DNA of 64,000 bases from Nitrospirillum viridazoti (GCF_007827975.1 NZ_VITT01000024.1), one strand, 5' to 3'; positions 33,209 to 41,416 are shown, counted from the stretch's first letter. Numbers and translations: made by a program. The notes: generated from the letters alone by a model not told the origin.

Positions 33209-33520
33209 TCAGGCGTTCCCGGCTGCCGCGACCTTGCCGCCGGAGGCGGCGCGGGCCGCCCCCTTGGCCGGCGCGGGCAATTCCACGTTGACCTCCAGCG
33301 TGGAATAGCCGCTGGCCCGGTCCAGCTTCACCGCCACCTTGTCGTCGTCGATGGAGACGTACTTCTTGATGACGTCCAGCAGCTCTTTCTGCAGCTGGGG
33401 CAGGAAATCCGGGCTGTCGCGGCCGGCCCGCTCATGGGCCAGAACGATCTGCAGGCGTTCCTTGGCCTGGTCGGCCGCGGACGCCTTCTTGGGCGTGCGG
33501 AAGAAATCGAAGATGCTCAT
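33209..33520 (-). CDS. minE: Cell-division topological specificity factor MinE
   Basis: A 103-residue partner that drives pole-to-pole oscillation of MinD and so confines MinC inhibition to the poles. It starts MSIFDFFRTPKK (membrane-targeting amphipathic segment), followed by the anti-MinCD helix (AKERLQIVLAHERAG) and the topological-specificity domain (FLPQLQKELLDVIKKYV..D..VAVKLDR). A C-terminal Ala/Gly tail beyond about residue 85 is longer than in E. coli (88 residues). It overlaps minD by ATGA at 33517-33520, the last gene of minCDE. Confidence 0.96.
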   Translation of the reverse strand: MSIFDFFRTPKKASAADQAKERLQIVLAHERAGRDSPDFLPQLQKELLDVIKKYVSIDDDKVAVKLDRASGYSTLEVNVELPAPAKGAARAASGGKVAAAGNA

Positions 33521-34332
33521 GCGGTCCTCCGCAGCAGCCGGTCGAAGAAGCCCTTCTTCTCCACTTTGACGAAGCGGTGCTCGATCTTCTCGCCCAGGAA
33601 ACGGCCGACGGCGTCGGAGTAGGCCTGGCCGGCGTTGGACTTGTCGTCCAGCACCACGGGCATGCCGACGTTGCTGGCGCGCAGCACGGCGGGGCTTTCC
33701 GGGATGATGCCCAGCAGCGGGATGGCCAGGATCTCCAGCACGTCCTCGACCTTCAGCATCTCACCCTTTTCCACCCGCTCCGGGTCGTAGCGGGTGACCA
33801 GCAGGTGCTCCTGCACCGGGGCCTCTCCCTTCTCGGCGCGACGCGACTTGGCCTGGATGACGCCCAGGATGCGGTCGCTGTCACGCACCGAGGAGACCTC
33901 GGGGTTGGTGACGATGATGGCGTGGTCGGCGAAGTACAGCGCCATCAGGGCGCCGCGCTCAATGCCGGCCGGGCTGTCGCAGATGATGTAGTCGAACTCT
34001 TTCTTGAGCTCGTTCAGGATCTTCTCGACGCCCTGCTCGGTCAGCGCGTCCTTGTCGCGGGTCTGCGAGGTGGGGAGGATGTACAGGTTCTCCACCCGCT
34101 TGTCCTTGATCAACGCCTGGCTGAGGCGCGCCTCGCCATTGATGACGTTGATGAAGTCGAACACCACGCGGCGCTCGCACCCCATGATCAGGTCCAGGTT
34201 GCGCAGGCCCACGTCGAAATCGATGATGCAGGTCTTGAACCCCCGCAAGGCCAGGCCGGTGCCGAAGGCGGCGGATGAGGTGGTCTTGCCGACGCCGCCC
34301 TTGCCCGATGTCATGACGATGATCTTGGCCAA
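33517..34332 (-). CDS. minD: Septum site-determining ATPase MinD
   Basis: A 271-residue ParA-type ATPase that binds the membrane when ATP-bound, recruits MinC, and is released by MinE. The deviant Walker A is SGKGGVGKTTSSAAF (residues 9-23, both Lys present), followed by IDFDVGLRNLDL and DYIICDSPAGIERGA. The C terminus VEKKGFFDRLLRR is the amphipathic membrane-targeting helix. Length matches E. coli (270). It lies between minC (47 bp upstream) and minE (overlapping) in one operon. Confidence 0.97.
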   Translation of the reverse strand: MAKIIVMTSGKGGVGKTTSSAAFGTGLALRGFKTCIIDFDVGLRNLDLIMGCERRVVFDFINVINGEARLSQALIKDKRVENLYILPTSQTRDKDALTEQGVEKILNELKKEFDYIICDSPAGIERGALMALYFADHAIIVTNPEVSSVRDSDRILGVIQAKSRRAEKGEAPVQEHLLVTRYDPERVEKGEMLKVEDVLEILAIPLLGIIPESPAVLRASNVGMPVVLDDKSNAGQAYSDAVGRFLGEKIEHRFVKVEKKGFFDRLLRRTA

Positions 34333-34379
34333 GAACGTCTCCCTTGGAAAAGAAGGTTACTGGGAAAACCGGCCGTGCG

Positions 34380-35144
34380 TCAGACGGTGACCGGATCGAT
34401 GTGCAGGAAACCCTGGTCCAGGTAGATCTGGACCTGGCGGCGCAGGACGGATTTCTCCAGATCCTCGCTCACCCGGTACAGCCCGGCGATGGAGACCATC
34501 TCCGCCTCCAGGCTTTGGCAGAAGATGCGGGCGTTGCGGTCGCCCGCCATTCCCGCCAGCGCGCGGCCGCGCAACGCGCCGTAGACATGGATGTTGCCGT
34601 CGGCCACCAGCTCGGCGCCTGGCGAGACCGACCCGATGACCACCAGGTCGCCGCCCTGGGCGTACAGCTGCCGGCCGGACCGCACGTTCTCCCGCACCAG
34701 CAGGGTGGCCTTCTGGTAGGGCAGGTCGTGCGCGGGCGCCGGAGCGGGCGCTGCGGCCGCCGGTGCGTCCGCCACGGCGACGGGCCGGGGCGCCGCCGGC
34801 TGGGCGTCCGCCGCCGCACGCCCTTGCGGGAACACGGCCAGGCCCACGGCCAGCGCCGCCTCCTGCTGTTCACGCGTGCCGCCCTGCAGGCCCACGGCGA
34901 TCAGGCCCAACGTGCGCAACAGGTCGCAGAAATTTTCGAAATCAAAGCCTTGCCCCGGGGGAAGATCGTCCAGGTCCAGCACTACCGGCGCATTGCGGAA
35001 AAAATTGGGCGCCTGACGCACCTTGTCCGACAGGGCGAAGAAAAAGTTCTGGGCATGCGGGTCCGAGACCTTCAGCACCATCATGGTGAAGTTGCTGCCG
35101 CGCAATTGGAACGGCGCGTCCCGGAATGCCACCTGGTTGCTCAT
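34380..35144 (-). CDS. minC: Septum site-determining protein MinC
   Basis: A 254-residue inhibitor of FtsZ polymerisation. The N-terminal FtsZ-inhibitory domain (about 1-105) begins with FQLRGSNFTMMVLKV. An Ala/Pro linker follows (about 108-145), then the right-handed beta-helix C-terminal domain (about 150-254) with VRSGRQLYAQGGDLVVIGSVSPGAELVADGNIHVYG, which binds MinD and dimerises. ATG 35144. It leads minCDE on the minus strand; its promoter must lie in the long non-coding region to the right. Confidence 0.95.
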   Translation of the reverse strand: MSNQVAFRDAPFQLRGSNFTMMVLKVSDPHAQNFFFALSDKVRQAPNFFRNAPVVLDLDDLPPGQGFDFENFCDLLRTLGLIAVGLQGGTREQQEAALAVGLAVFPQGRAAADAQPAAPRPVAVADAPAAAAPAPAPAHDLPYQKATLLVRENVRSGRQLYAQGGDLVVIGSVSPGAELVADGNIHVYGALRGRALAGMAGDRNARIFCQSLEAEMVSIAGLYRVSEDLEKSVLRRQVQIYLDQGFLHIDPVTV

Positions 35145-35690
35145 CTCGCCCCTGACCCCTTAGTCCCTAATCTGCCTGACCATCACCCGTCCACGCGTGA
35201 CCGGAACGTCCCTTGGCGCCCCAGCCGGGGGCAGGGGCCTGCGTCCGATCGCCCGCGGGGGGCAGAGGGTCCTCGAAATGCGACGGTACATCCTTGCCGG
35301 ACGGCAGGATGGCGCCCCAGGCCGGACCCATCGAAGGCGCGTTTCAAGACCAGATGGGCGCAGGCGTCAAGGGAATCCTCAGATCCACATTTTGAGCGGA
35401 AAGCGCCAGCCCACACAATATTTATTGAGTCTTAGTGCACCTTCGGGGTGCTCACGTCTCCGGTGCGAACCTGGGTGGCGGGGGGCGGCCAAGGGGCAGC
35501 CTCTTGAATCGCGGGGGCGTTTTCGCCGCGGTGCCGAAACCGGCCGGCCGCACAGGCTCACGCCCCCTTATCCCGAAAGGGCAAGGGCGGCCCGACTCGG
35601 GGGTGTCTTCGCGGTTGGCTGGGTGCGGCGACTCGGGGTCTTCTGGCCACCACATCTGGTATGAATATTTGATGTATGCCCCAAGGCCTG

Positions 35691-35719
35691 CTGACAGATG
35701 CTCGCAGGTGCGGTAGAGT
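35691..35719 (+). promoter_or_regulatory. Candidate sigma70-type promoter for a small RNA
   Basis: CTGACA (35691-35696, one mismatch to TTGACA) and TAGAGT (35714-35719, two mismatches to TATAAT) are separated by exactly 17 bp. Transcription would begin near 35726, with no open reading frame of interest downstream before the terminator. Confidence 0.45.
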
Positions 35720-35725
35720 GCATAC

Positions 35726-35996
35726 CAGGGTCGTCACTCAAGAATGACGGGTCGGGGTATTGCCAAACTGTGCGCCGCTGCCTGTGCTGTCGTGTGCCTG
35801 CCGGGGGAACGGACTTCCCCCGATGCCCCCGCCGCCGTTGACCCTTGAGGCCACCCGCAATCGGCCGCCATCGTCCCGCCGCATCGCAGGGTCCGCGGCA
35901 TCCGGCCCCGCAAGGGGATGCGGATCGCCCCATCCGGCGCCCCACGATGGCCCTCTCCAAACCGCATGCCCCGCTGACCTGGGGATGCGGTTTTTT
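35726..35996 (+). ncRNA. Candidate small non-coding RNA, about 270 nt
   Basis: Bounded by the promoter above and a strong intrinsic terminator. Two perfect internal hairpins support a structured RNA: CGTCA/TGACG at 35732-35749 (8-nt loop) and CGGGGGAA/TTCCCCCG at 35802-35822 with loop CGGAC. I could not match it to 6S, SRP, tmRNA, RNase P RNA or a riboswitch class by eye. It may instead be a long attenuated leader of phoH, but the terminator lies 126 bp before that start. Confidence 0.4.
35959..35996 (+). terminator. Strong intrinsic terminator with no upstream plus-strand gene
   Basis: AACCGCAT(G)CCCC and GGGGATGCGGTT form a 12-bp stem (one bulge) over about 8 nt, followed by TTTTTT (35991-35996). 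No coding gene lies upstream on the plus strand for over 2.9 kb, since minCDE run the other way. This is the main evidence for a non-coding transcript here. Confidence 0.85.
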
Positions 35997-36121
35997 CGTG
36001 CCCGGTCTCCGGCGCCCGGGGTCCCAACCCCCGGGGTCGCCCGGCACGCGGTTCCTGCCTGCCTAGTAACCTGGCCGCGGGCGTTCCCGCGGCTCAATTC
36101 GGTGTGACTGAGGAGACAGAC

Positions 36122-36901
36122 ATGGCCAAGCGTCCAGTGAAGGTGACTTCCGGCGGCTCCAGCTCCGACAAGGTGCGCCCGCTTTTCCCCGATGCGATGC
36201 CCGCCCGGGCCGCCAATGGGGCCGCTGGCGGCCCCGTCAGCGGCAGCTGGGACCCCATCGAGGAGCGGCGGGATCAGAGCTATGTGCGCAAGGTCAAACC
36301 GCAAAGCCCCAACCAGAAGGTCCTGATGGAGGCCATCGCCAGCCATAACCTGGCGCTGGCGCTGGGCCCGGCGGGCACGGGCAAGACCTACCTGGCCATT
36401 TCCAGTGCCGTGGAAGCGCTGGAGGCCAACCGGGTGGACCGTATCATCCTCTCCCGCCCGGCCATCGAGGCGGGTGAGAGCATCGGTTACCTGCCGGGCG
36501 ATATGGGGGAGAAGATGGCCCCCTTCCTGCGCCCGCTCTACGACGCGCTGAACGACCGCCTGGGCGGCAAGCGGCTGCGCACCCTGATGGCGGAAGGCAC
36601 CATCGAGATCGCGCCGGTGGGTTTCATGCGTGGCCGCACCCTGAACAACGCCTTCGTCGTGATCGACGAGGCGCAGAACTGCACCTACGGCCAGATCAAG
36701 ATGCTGCTGACCCGTCTGGGTTGGCACTCCACCATGGTGCTGACCGGCGACCCGGACCAGTCCGACCTGCTGAACGGGCTGTCCGGCCTGGCCGACATCG
36801 CCCGCCGGCTGGAGGCGGTGGAAGGCATCGCCGTGGTCCGCCTGAACGACCGCGACATCGTGCGCCACCCGCTGGTGGCCAGCATGCTGGGCGTCCTTTA
36901 A
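36122..36901 (+). CDS. PhoH-family ATPase
   Basis: A 259-residue P-loop ATPase of the PhoH/PhoH-like helicase group, cytoplasmic. After about 50 residues of Ser/Gly/Ala-rich leader come PQSPNQKVLMEAI, Walker A LGPAGTGKTYLA (about 82-93), SRPAIEAGESIGYLPGDMGEKM, Walker B FVVIDEAQN, and LTGDPDQSDL as sensor. Members are tied to RNA metabolism or phosphate stress; the role is not settled. ATG 36122 has GAGGAG 6-8 nt upstream. Not adjacent to ybeY or miaB as the classical phoH often is, so probably a second-type PhoH. A terminator follows at 36929. Confidence 0.9.
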   Translation: MAKRPVKVTSGGSSSDKVRPLFPDAMPARAANGAAGGPVSGSWDPIEERRDQSYVRKVKPQSPNQKVLMEAIASHNLALALGPAGTGKTYLAISSAVEALEANRVDRIILSRPAIEAGESIGYLPGDMGEKMAPFLRPLYDALNDRLGGKRLRTLMAEGTIEIAPVGFMRGRTLNNAFVVIDEAQNCTYGQIKMLLTRLGWHSTMVLTGDPDQSDLLNGLSGLADIARRLEAVEGIAVVRLNDRDIVRHPLVASMLGVL

Positions 36902-36928
36902 GCGGGTGGCCTAGACTTTAGAACCAGG

Positions 36929-36966
36929 GGCGGGCGGTGCCGATGGGTGCCGCCCGCCTTTGTTTT
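36929..36966 (+). terminator. Intrinsic terminator after phoH
   Basis: GGCGGGCGG (36929-36937) and CCGCCCGCC (36950-36958) form a 9-bp stem over 12 nt, followed by TTTGTTTT. It ends the phoH transcript ahead of the SCO gene. Confidence 0.8.
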
Positions 36967-37030
36967 CAGGGCCGGGGCGCGCTAGGGTAAAGGGGACCCA
37001 TCTTCCCGTCGCACGGGCGCCGCACATCCC

Positions 37031-37702
37031 ATGGCCAAGAAACGTCTGATCCGCCTGCTGGTCACCCTGGTGCCGGCGCTCGCCTTCGCGGCCCTGGTGG
37101 CATGGTGGCTGGGGGCGCCGCCGTCCTCCCGCCCCGCGTCCAGCGCCAGCAGCACGGGTGCGGCCCCGGCGTCGGGTGGCGGCGGCCAGATCGTGCCGGG
37201 CGTGGCCGTGGGCGGCCCCTTCACCCTGGTGGACCAGTCCGGCAAGACGGTGACGGAGAAAAGCTACGCCGGGTCCTGGCGGCTGATGTTCTTCGGCTAC
37301 ACCTTCTGCCCGGACATCTGCCCCACCGAGCTGCAGGTCATGGCCCAGGCCATGGACCAGCTGGGGGTGGAGGGCGACAAGGTGCAGCCCATCTTCGTCA
37401 GCGTCGATCCCGGCCGCGACACGCCGCAGCAGCTGTCGGATTATGTGGCCCAGTTCCATCCCCGCCTGGTGGGGCTGACCGGCACGGCCGCCCAGGTCTC
37501 CGCCGCCACGCGCGCCTGGCGGGTCTATGCCGCCAAGGTGGCCGGCGACGACCCGGAAAACTACCTCATGGACCACTCCACCTACGTCTACCTCATGGAC
37601 CCGGACAACCGCCTGGTCACCATCTTCGCCCGGGGCACCACGGCGGAGGACATGGTGAAAGGCATCCGCGAGGCCATGGCCAAAGGGCCGGTCGGGAAGT
37701 AG
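37031..37702 (+). CDS. SCO1/SenC copper chaperone for cytochrome oxidase
   Basis: A 223-residue membrane-anchored periplasmic thioredoxin-fold protein that delivers copper to, or reduces, the CuA site of cytochrome c oxidase. An N-terminal TM (residues 8-30) is followed by a Ser/Ala/Gly linker and the SCO domain: FTLVDQSGKTVTEKSY, the copper Cys pair in TFCPDICPTEL (CxxxC), VSVDPGRDTP, and the copper His in MDHSTYVYLMD. ATG 37031. The PCuAC gene follows 112 bp later on the same strand, and the two families act together in CuA assembly. The stop context has a duplicated GGGAAGTAG (37694-37716). Confidence 0.93.
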   Translation: MAKKRLIRLLVTLVPALAFAALVAWWLGAPPSSRPASSASSTGAAPASGGGGQIVPGVAVGGPFTLVDQSGKTVTEKSYAGSWRLMFFGYTFCPDICPTELQVMAQAMDQLGVEGDKVQPIFVSVDPGRDTPQQLSDYVAQFHPRLVGLTGTAAQVSAATRAWRVYAAKVAGDDPENYLMDHSTYVYLMDPDNRLVTIFARGTTAEDMVKGIREAMAKGPVGK

Positions 37703-37814
37703 AAGCCGGGAAGTAGGGCGCCGCCAGGGAGCGCCGCTGGGCGCTTCTGTCCAATTGCGACATCCCGCCCCGATGGGGCAGAGGGGGCCCGTCGCATCCT
37801 CAATAGGGGCAAAC

Positions 37815-38327
37815 ATGGTCCGCATCCGCTTCCTTCTCGCGTCGCTGATGATTGCTGCCGCGCCGGTGACGGCCGTCGCGCCGGCTGTCGCCCAGGAGGC
37901 GCCCGCGCCCGCCATCGAGGCCACCGCCGCCTGGTCGCGGCCCACCATCCGGGGTGCCAGGGCCGGCGTCGCCTTCCTCACCCTGCACAACAAGGGGCCG
38001 GCCGACCGGCTGGTGGGGGTGGAGGCTGACGTGGGCAAGGTGGCCCAGATTCATATGGCCGAGGTAGTGGACGGAATCGCCCGCATGCGGCCGCTGGCCG
38101 ATGGCGTGGCGCTGCCGGCCGGGGGCACGGTCACGCTCAAGCCCGAGGGGCCGCACATCATGCTCATGGGCCTGACCCAGCCGCTGGTGGTGGGGCAGCG
38201 CGTCCATTTGACCCTGCGCTTCAAGGCCGCGGCGCCCCTTACCGTCGAGGCGACGGTGCTGGCGCCGGGGGCTGAGCCCGGCATGGGCGGTGGTGCTACG
38301 CAGGGTGGCGCGCGCGGCGGCGGTTGA
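37815..38327 (+). CDS. PCu(A)C periplasmic copper chaperone
   Basis: A 170-residue periplasmic protein. Signal peptide (1-26, cleavage at VAQEA), then a cupredoxin-like beta fold with the Cu(I) site of the PCuAC family: His-Met in QIHMAEVV, Met of IARMRPL, and the His-x-Met of GPHIMLMGL. It passes Cu(I) to SCO and to the CuA centre of cytochrome oxidase. The C-terminal tail is Gly/Met/Ala rich (EPGMGGGATQGG). ATG 37815 with GGGG 8 nt upstream. Pair with the upstream SCO gene. Confidence 0.92.
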   Translation: MVRIRFLLASLMIAAAPVTAVAPAVAQEAPAPAIEATAAWSRPTIRGARAGVAFLTLHNKGPADRLVGVEADVGKVAQIHMAEVVDGIARMRPLADGVALPAGGTVTLKPEGPHIMLMGLTQPLVVGQRVHLTLRFKAAAPLTVEATVLAPGAEPGMGGGATQGGARGGG

Positions 38328-38412
38328 GCTTGTGGCATCGCGCCTGCGCGTGCCGCGCGGGGCGATAAAATAGTCCTTTAGAATCATGCACTTGGCCCTG
38401 TGCTTTTGCGAC

Positions 38413-38441
38413 TTGACAGGGGGTGTACCGCCCCGTATGGT
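38413..38441 (+). promoter_or_regulatory. Sigma70-type promoter of the atp operon
   Basis: TTGACA (38413-38418, consensus) and TATGGT (38436-38441) with a 17-bp spacer, about 67 bp before the atpI start. It is the clearest housekeeping promoter in the window and fits high constitutive expression of F0 genes. Confidence 0.75.
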
Positions 38442-38507
38442 GCCGCCGCTTTCGCATGGCGACGACTCCATTGCGGCGGAAGGGGCATACCTCCAGGGGT
38501 TTAGACC

Positions 38508-38912
38508 TTGACGGACCAGACACCCCCGCCTTCCTTGGATGAGCTTGAGGCCCGCTTGCGGGATGCGCGACGAGGCGCCGAGTCTTCCTCCTCCTCTCCC
38601 ACACAGCGGAAGGATGAGGCGGGAAACGGTTGGCTGGGCATCGCGTTTCGCATCGGTGCCGAGCTGGTCGCGGCGATGGTGGTCGGCGTCGGTGGCGGTT
38701 TGGTCATCGACCGCTGGCTGGGCACGTCGCCCTGGGGACTGATCGTGATGTTCGTCCTGGGGTCGGTTGCCGCGATGTTGAATGTATACCGGGCCGTCAA
38801 CGGCATGGGATACGCGGTGGGATATCGGCGACCGGACACGGGCGCCAACTCAGGGGGCGGAACCAACTCCACCCCCACCAAGGATGAAGGTGAGGGGAAT
38901 CGTGGCCACTGA
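38508..38912 (+). CDS. atpI: ATP synthase accessory protein I (AtpI/AtpZ)
   Basis: A 134-residue small membrane protein that helps c-ring assembly of the F0F1 ATP synthase. A hydrophilic Arg/Ser N terminus (1-40) is followed by two TM segments (FRIGAELVAAMVVGVGGGLVIDRWLG and GLIVMFVLGSVAAMLNVYRAV), ending in a Gly/Thr/Pro tail. The start codon is TTG at 38508 (MTDQTPPPSLDELEARL), matching typical alphaproteobacterial AtpI starts. It overlaps atpB by 11 bp and leads the F0 operon. Confidence 0.9.
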   Translation: MTDQTPPPSLDELEARLRDARRGAESSSSSPTQRKDEAGNGWLGIAFRIGAELVAAMVVGVGGGLVIDRWLGTSPWGLIVMFVLGSVAAMLNVYRAVNGMGYAVGYRRPDTGANSGGGTNSTPTKDEGEGNRGH

Positions 38913-39651
38913 TCCGCTGCATCAGTTTCGCATCGAGCAGATCGTTCCTCTGCATCTCGCCGGGCACGACGTCTCCTTCACCAACTCCTCCCTCTACATG
39001 GTGGTCGCGGCCGTGCTTATCACGGGCCTGCTGGTCGCCGGCACCGCGTCGCGCGCCCTGGTGCCCGGCCGGCTGCAGTCGGTGGCGGAGCTGCTCTACG
39101 AATTCGTGTCGGGCATGGTGCGGGACAATGCCGGCGCCCAGGCGCGCCCCTACTTCCCGCTGGTGTTCTCGATCTTCGCCTTTGTGCTGTTCGGCAACAT
39201 GATCGGCATGATCCCCGGCACCTTCACCTTCACCAGCCACATCATCGTGACCTTCACGCTGGCGGCCCTGGTGTTCGTATTCGTGACCTTGCTGGCGCTG
39301 ATCCGCCACGGCTTCCACTTCTTCAGCTATTTCTTTCCCTCGGGCGCGCCCATCGCGCTGGCGCCCATCCTGATCCCCATCGAGGTCATCTCGTACCTGA
39401 CGCGGCCGGTCAGCCTGTCCATCCGACTGTTCGCCAACATGATGGCGGGCCACACCATGCTGAAGGTCTTCGCCGGCTTCACGATCACCATGATCGGCGC
39501 CCTGGGCGCCATCGGCTGGCTGGCCGGCGTTCTGCCGGTGGTGATCAACGTGGCCTTGGTCGGCTTCGAGATCATGGTGGCCTTCCTGCAGGCCTACGTC
39601 TTCACCATCCTGACCTGCCTCTACATCCGCGACGCCATCGAGCTGCACTGA
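38902..39651 (+). CDS. atpB: F0F1 ATP synthase subunit a
   Basis: A 249-residue stator subunit providing the proton half-channels against the c-ring. The essential Arg is in LSIRLFANMMAGH; PLVFSIFAFVLFGNMIGMIPG and LVGFEIMVAFLQAYVFTILTCLYI are conserved blocks. About six membrane segments. I prefer GTG 38902 (VATDPLHQF), preceded by GAGGGG, over ATG 38884, as alphaproteobacterial subunits begin like this; both overlap atpI. Confidence 0.95.
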   Translation: MATDPLHQFRIEQIVPLHLAGHDVSFTNSSLYMVVAAVLITGLLVAGTASRALVPGRLQSVAELLYEFVSGMVRDNAGAQARPYFPLVFSIFAFVLFGNMIGMIPGTFTFTSHIIVTFTLAALVFVFVTLLALIRHGFHFFSYFFPSGAPIALAPILIPIEVISYLTRPVSLSIRLFANMMAGHTMLKVFAGFTITMIGALGAIGWLAGVLPVVINVALVGFEIMVAFLQAYVFTILTCLYIRDAIELH

Positions 39652-39720
39652 GCCCGCATCGTCCGTCGGTAGAGCCTGTCTTCACCCTTCAACCGTTCCA
39701 TCACACAGAGGAAGTCTATA

Positions 39721-39945
39721 ATGGATCCGCAAGCCGCTAAGTTCATCGGCGCCGGTCTGGCCATGTTCGCCCTGGCTGGTGTCGGCATCGGCATCGGCAA
39801 CGTCTTCGCCAACCTGATCGCCGCCGTGGGCCGCAACCCGGCCGCCCGCGCCTCCGTGTTCCCGATCGGCATTCTGGGCTTCGCGCTGACCGAAGCCGTG
39901 GCGCTGTTCGCGCTGCTGATCGCCTTCCTGATCCTGTTCGCCTAA
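39721..39945 (+). CDS. atpE: F0F1 ATP synthase subunit c
   Basis: A 74-residue two-helix hairpin that forms the rotor ring. Helix 1 has the GxGxG run (GVGIGIGN), the polar loop is RNPAA (38-42), and the proton-binding carboxylate is Glu-58 in helix 2 (GFALTEAVALFALL). Glu with no extra Na-binding polar set suggests a proton-driven ring. ATG 39721 follows GAGGAAG. A strong hairpin after the stop may lower transcription into the b genes. Confidence 0.97.
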   Translation: MDPQAAKFIGAGLAMFALAGVGIGIGNVFANLIAAVGRNPAARASVFPIGILGFALTEAVALFALLIAFLILFA

Positions 39946-39973
39946 GCCTGACCCTGGGCTTGAATGGAACGGC

Positions 39974-40011
39974 CGCGGCGGCCAGCCCCTAGGGGAGGGC
40001 CGCCCGCGTTT
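39974..40011 (+). terminator. Partial terminator or RNA hairpin between atpE and atpF'
   Basis: CGCGG-CGGCC-AG-CCCC-TA-GGGG-A-GGGCCG-C-CCGCG, a long stem with small bulges (39974-40008), followed by only TTT. It sits in the 280-bp gap between atpE and atpF'. It could protect the atpE 3' end or reduce read-through to downstream genes. Nothing else is recognised in the gap. Confidence 0.55.
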
Positions 40012-40225
40012 GAAGTAGGTTGAAGGGGCGGGGCCGGTATCATGCCGGTCGCCGCCCCTGAGCCCATGTTCGGGGCCGCGCGGCCCGCCGTATCGTCAAC
40101 CCGTTTCACAGGTTCCGATCCGATTTCCGGCGATGGCCCGGTGCGGGATGCCTCATGGGCCTACACCCGTGATGCGATTTCAGCGCCAGCCCTTTCCGGG
40201 CGATCTCGCAAACAAGGTGATCTTC

Positions 40226-40879
40226 ATGGTGAATCCAAGGCTCATGGTGTGGCTGAAGGGCCTTGCCGCCGCCGCCGTGCTGACGGTGGCCCTGGGCGGC
40301 ACGCCGTCGTTCGCGCAGTCGGGTGAAGAAGCCGCCCACGCGACGGACAGCGTGGAGCATGAGGCTGGCGTGCATGACGAAAAGGGTCTGCCCCAGCTGA
40401 ACACCAAGACGTTCGCGTCTCAGATTTTCTGGCTGGCCATCACCTTCGGCACGCTCTACGTGCTGGTGTCCAAGGTCGGCCTGCCGCGCGTCGGCGCCGT
40501 TCTGGAGGCCCGCGAGGCCAAGATTTCCGGCGACCTGGACAAGGCCACGCAGCTGAAGGCCGAGACCGACGCCATCGTCGCCGCCTATGAGAAGGCGGTG
40601 GCCGAGGCCCGCGCCGGCGCCCACAAGCTGCTGAACGAGACCGCCGTCACGGCTGATGCCGCGGCCGCCAAGCGCACGGCCGATGTCGTCGCCGGCCTGG
40701 CCGCCAAGCAGAAGGAAGCCGAGGCCCGCATCGAGGGCCAGAAGCAGACCGCTCTCGCCAACGTCCGCGCCGTGGCTGCCGAGGCCGCCGCCGCCGCCGT
40801 CGCCAAGCTGGCGGGTGTCGAGCCCGACCAGGCCGGCGTCGATGGCGCCGTGGATGCCGCCCTGAAGGAGCGTGCGTGA
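40226..40879 (+). CDS. atpF': F0F1 ATP synthase subunit b'
   Basis: A 217-residue peripheral-stalk subunit, the b' homologue found with b in alphaproteobacteria and cyanobacteria. A signal-like N-terminal hydrophobic segment (about 8-30, ending SFAQS) precedes a His/Glu stretch, then the membrane helix (FWLAITFGTLYVLVSKVGLP) and a long Ala/Glu/Lys coiled coil to the C terminus. The extra N-terminal hydrophobic leader is longer than the usual b'. ATG 40226 with AAGGTGA upstream. The stop overlaps the atpF start by one base (TGATG). Confidence 0.92.
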   Translation: MVNPRLMVWLKGLAAAAVLTVALGGTPSFAQSGEEAAHATDSVEHEAGVHDEKGLPQLNTKTFASQIFWLAITFGTLYVLVSKVGLPRVGAVLEAREAKISGDLDKATQLKAETDAIVAAYEKAVAEARAGAHKLLNETAVTADAAAAKRTADVVAGLAAKQKEAEARIEGQKQTALANVRAVAAEAAAAAVAKLAGVEPDQAGVDGAVDAALKERA

Positions 40880-41370
40880 TGTTCGATCTGCAGAATCCCA
40901 CTTTCTGGGTTGGCGTCGCCTTCGTCATTTTCTTTGCCCTGGTGATCTGGAAGGGCGGCTTCGGCGCCCTGGGCAAGAGCCTGGACGCCCGGGCGGAGAA
41001 GATCCGCCTGGAGATCGAGACCGCGCAGAAGCTGCGCCAGGACGCCGAGGCGGCCCTGACCGCCTATCAGAAGAAGCAGCGCGACGCGATGAAGGAGGCC
41101 GACGCCATCATCGCCGCCGCCCGCGAAGAGGCCGACCGCATCCGCCAGCACGCGGAAGCGGACCTGGAGGCCACCCTGAAGCGCCGCGAGGCCCAGGCCC
41201 TGGAGAAGATCGCCCAGGCCGAAGCCACCGCCTTGCAGCAGGTGCGCAGCCTGGCCGTCGACGTGGCCCTGGCCGCCACCGAATCGCTGCTGACCCAGAC
41301 CATCGACCAGTCGCGCAGCGACGCCATGGTGGCCTCGGCCATCGAGGAGCTGCCCGGCAAGCTGCATTAA
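40879..41370 (+). CDS. atpF: F0F1 ATP synthase subunit b
   Basis: A 163-residue stator stalk subunit: membrane helix at residues 5-27 (PTFWVGVAFVIFFALVIWKGG), then a continuous charged coiled coil (ARAEKIRLEIETAQKLRQDAEAAL onward). It pairs with b' to hold F1 against the a subunit. The start ATG at 40879 is translationally coupled to atpF' (an alternative GTG at 40876 adds one codon). The F0 operon ends here with a terminator; F1 genes must be elsewhere, as is usual in alphaproteobacteria. Confidence 0.93.
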   Translation: MFDLQNPTFWVGVAFVIFFALVIWKGGFGALGKSLDARAEKIRLEIETAQKLRQDAEAALTAYQKKQRDAMKEADAIIAAAREEADRIRQHAEADLEATLKRREAQALEKIAQAEATALQQVRSLAVDVALAATESLLTQTIDQSRSDAMVASAIEELPGKLH

Positions 41371-41416
41371 GGTTCAAGCTGCACTGATCTGCGGATCAGC
41401 GGCACGGCCGGAATGA

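Larger units (their letters stand above)
35145..36121. other. Long non-coding region between minC and phoH
   Basis: Nearly 1 kb without a convincing protein gene; short open frames here are low-complexity Arg/Pro/Gly and lack family features. It holds the minC promoter side, an AT-rich patch at 35414-35430, several small hairpins (35435-35451; 35732-35749; 35802-35822), a candidate promoter at 35691-35719 and a strong plus-strand terminator at 35959-35996. The last two bracket a possible small RNA. The final 120 bp carry the phoH leader. Confidence 0.7.

Noticed and set aside
35726..35996. 6S, SRP or RNase P RNA
   Set aside because: The conserved sequence cores of these RNAs were not seen; kept only as an unassigned candidate RNA.
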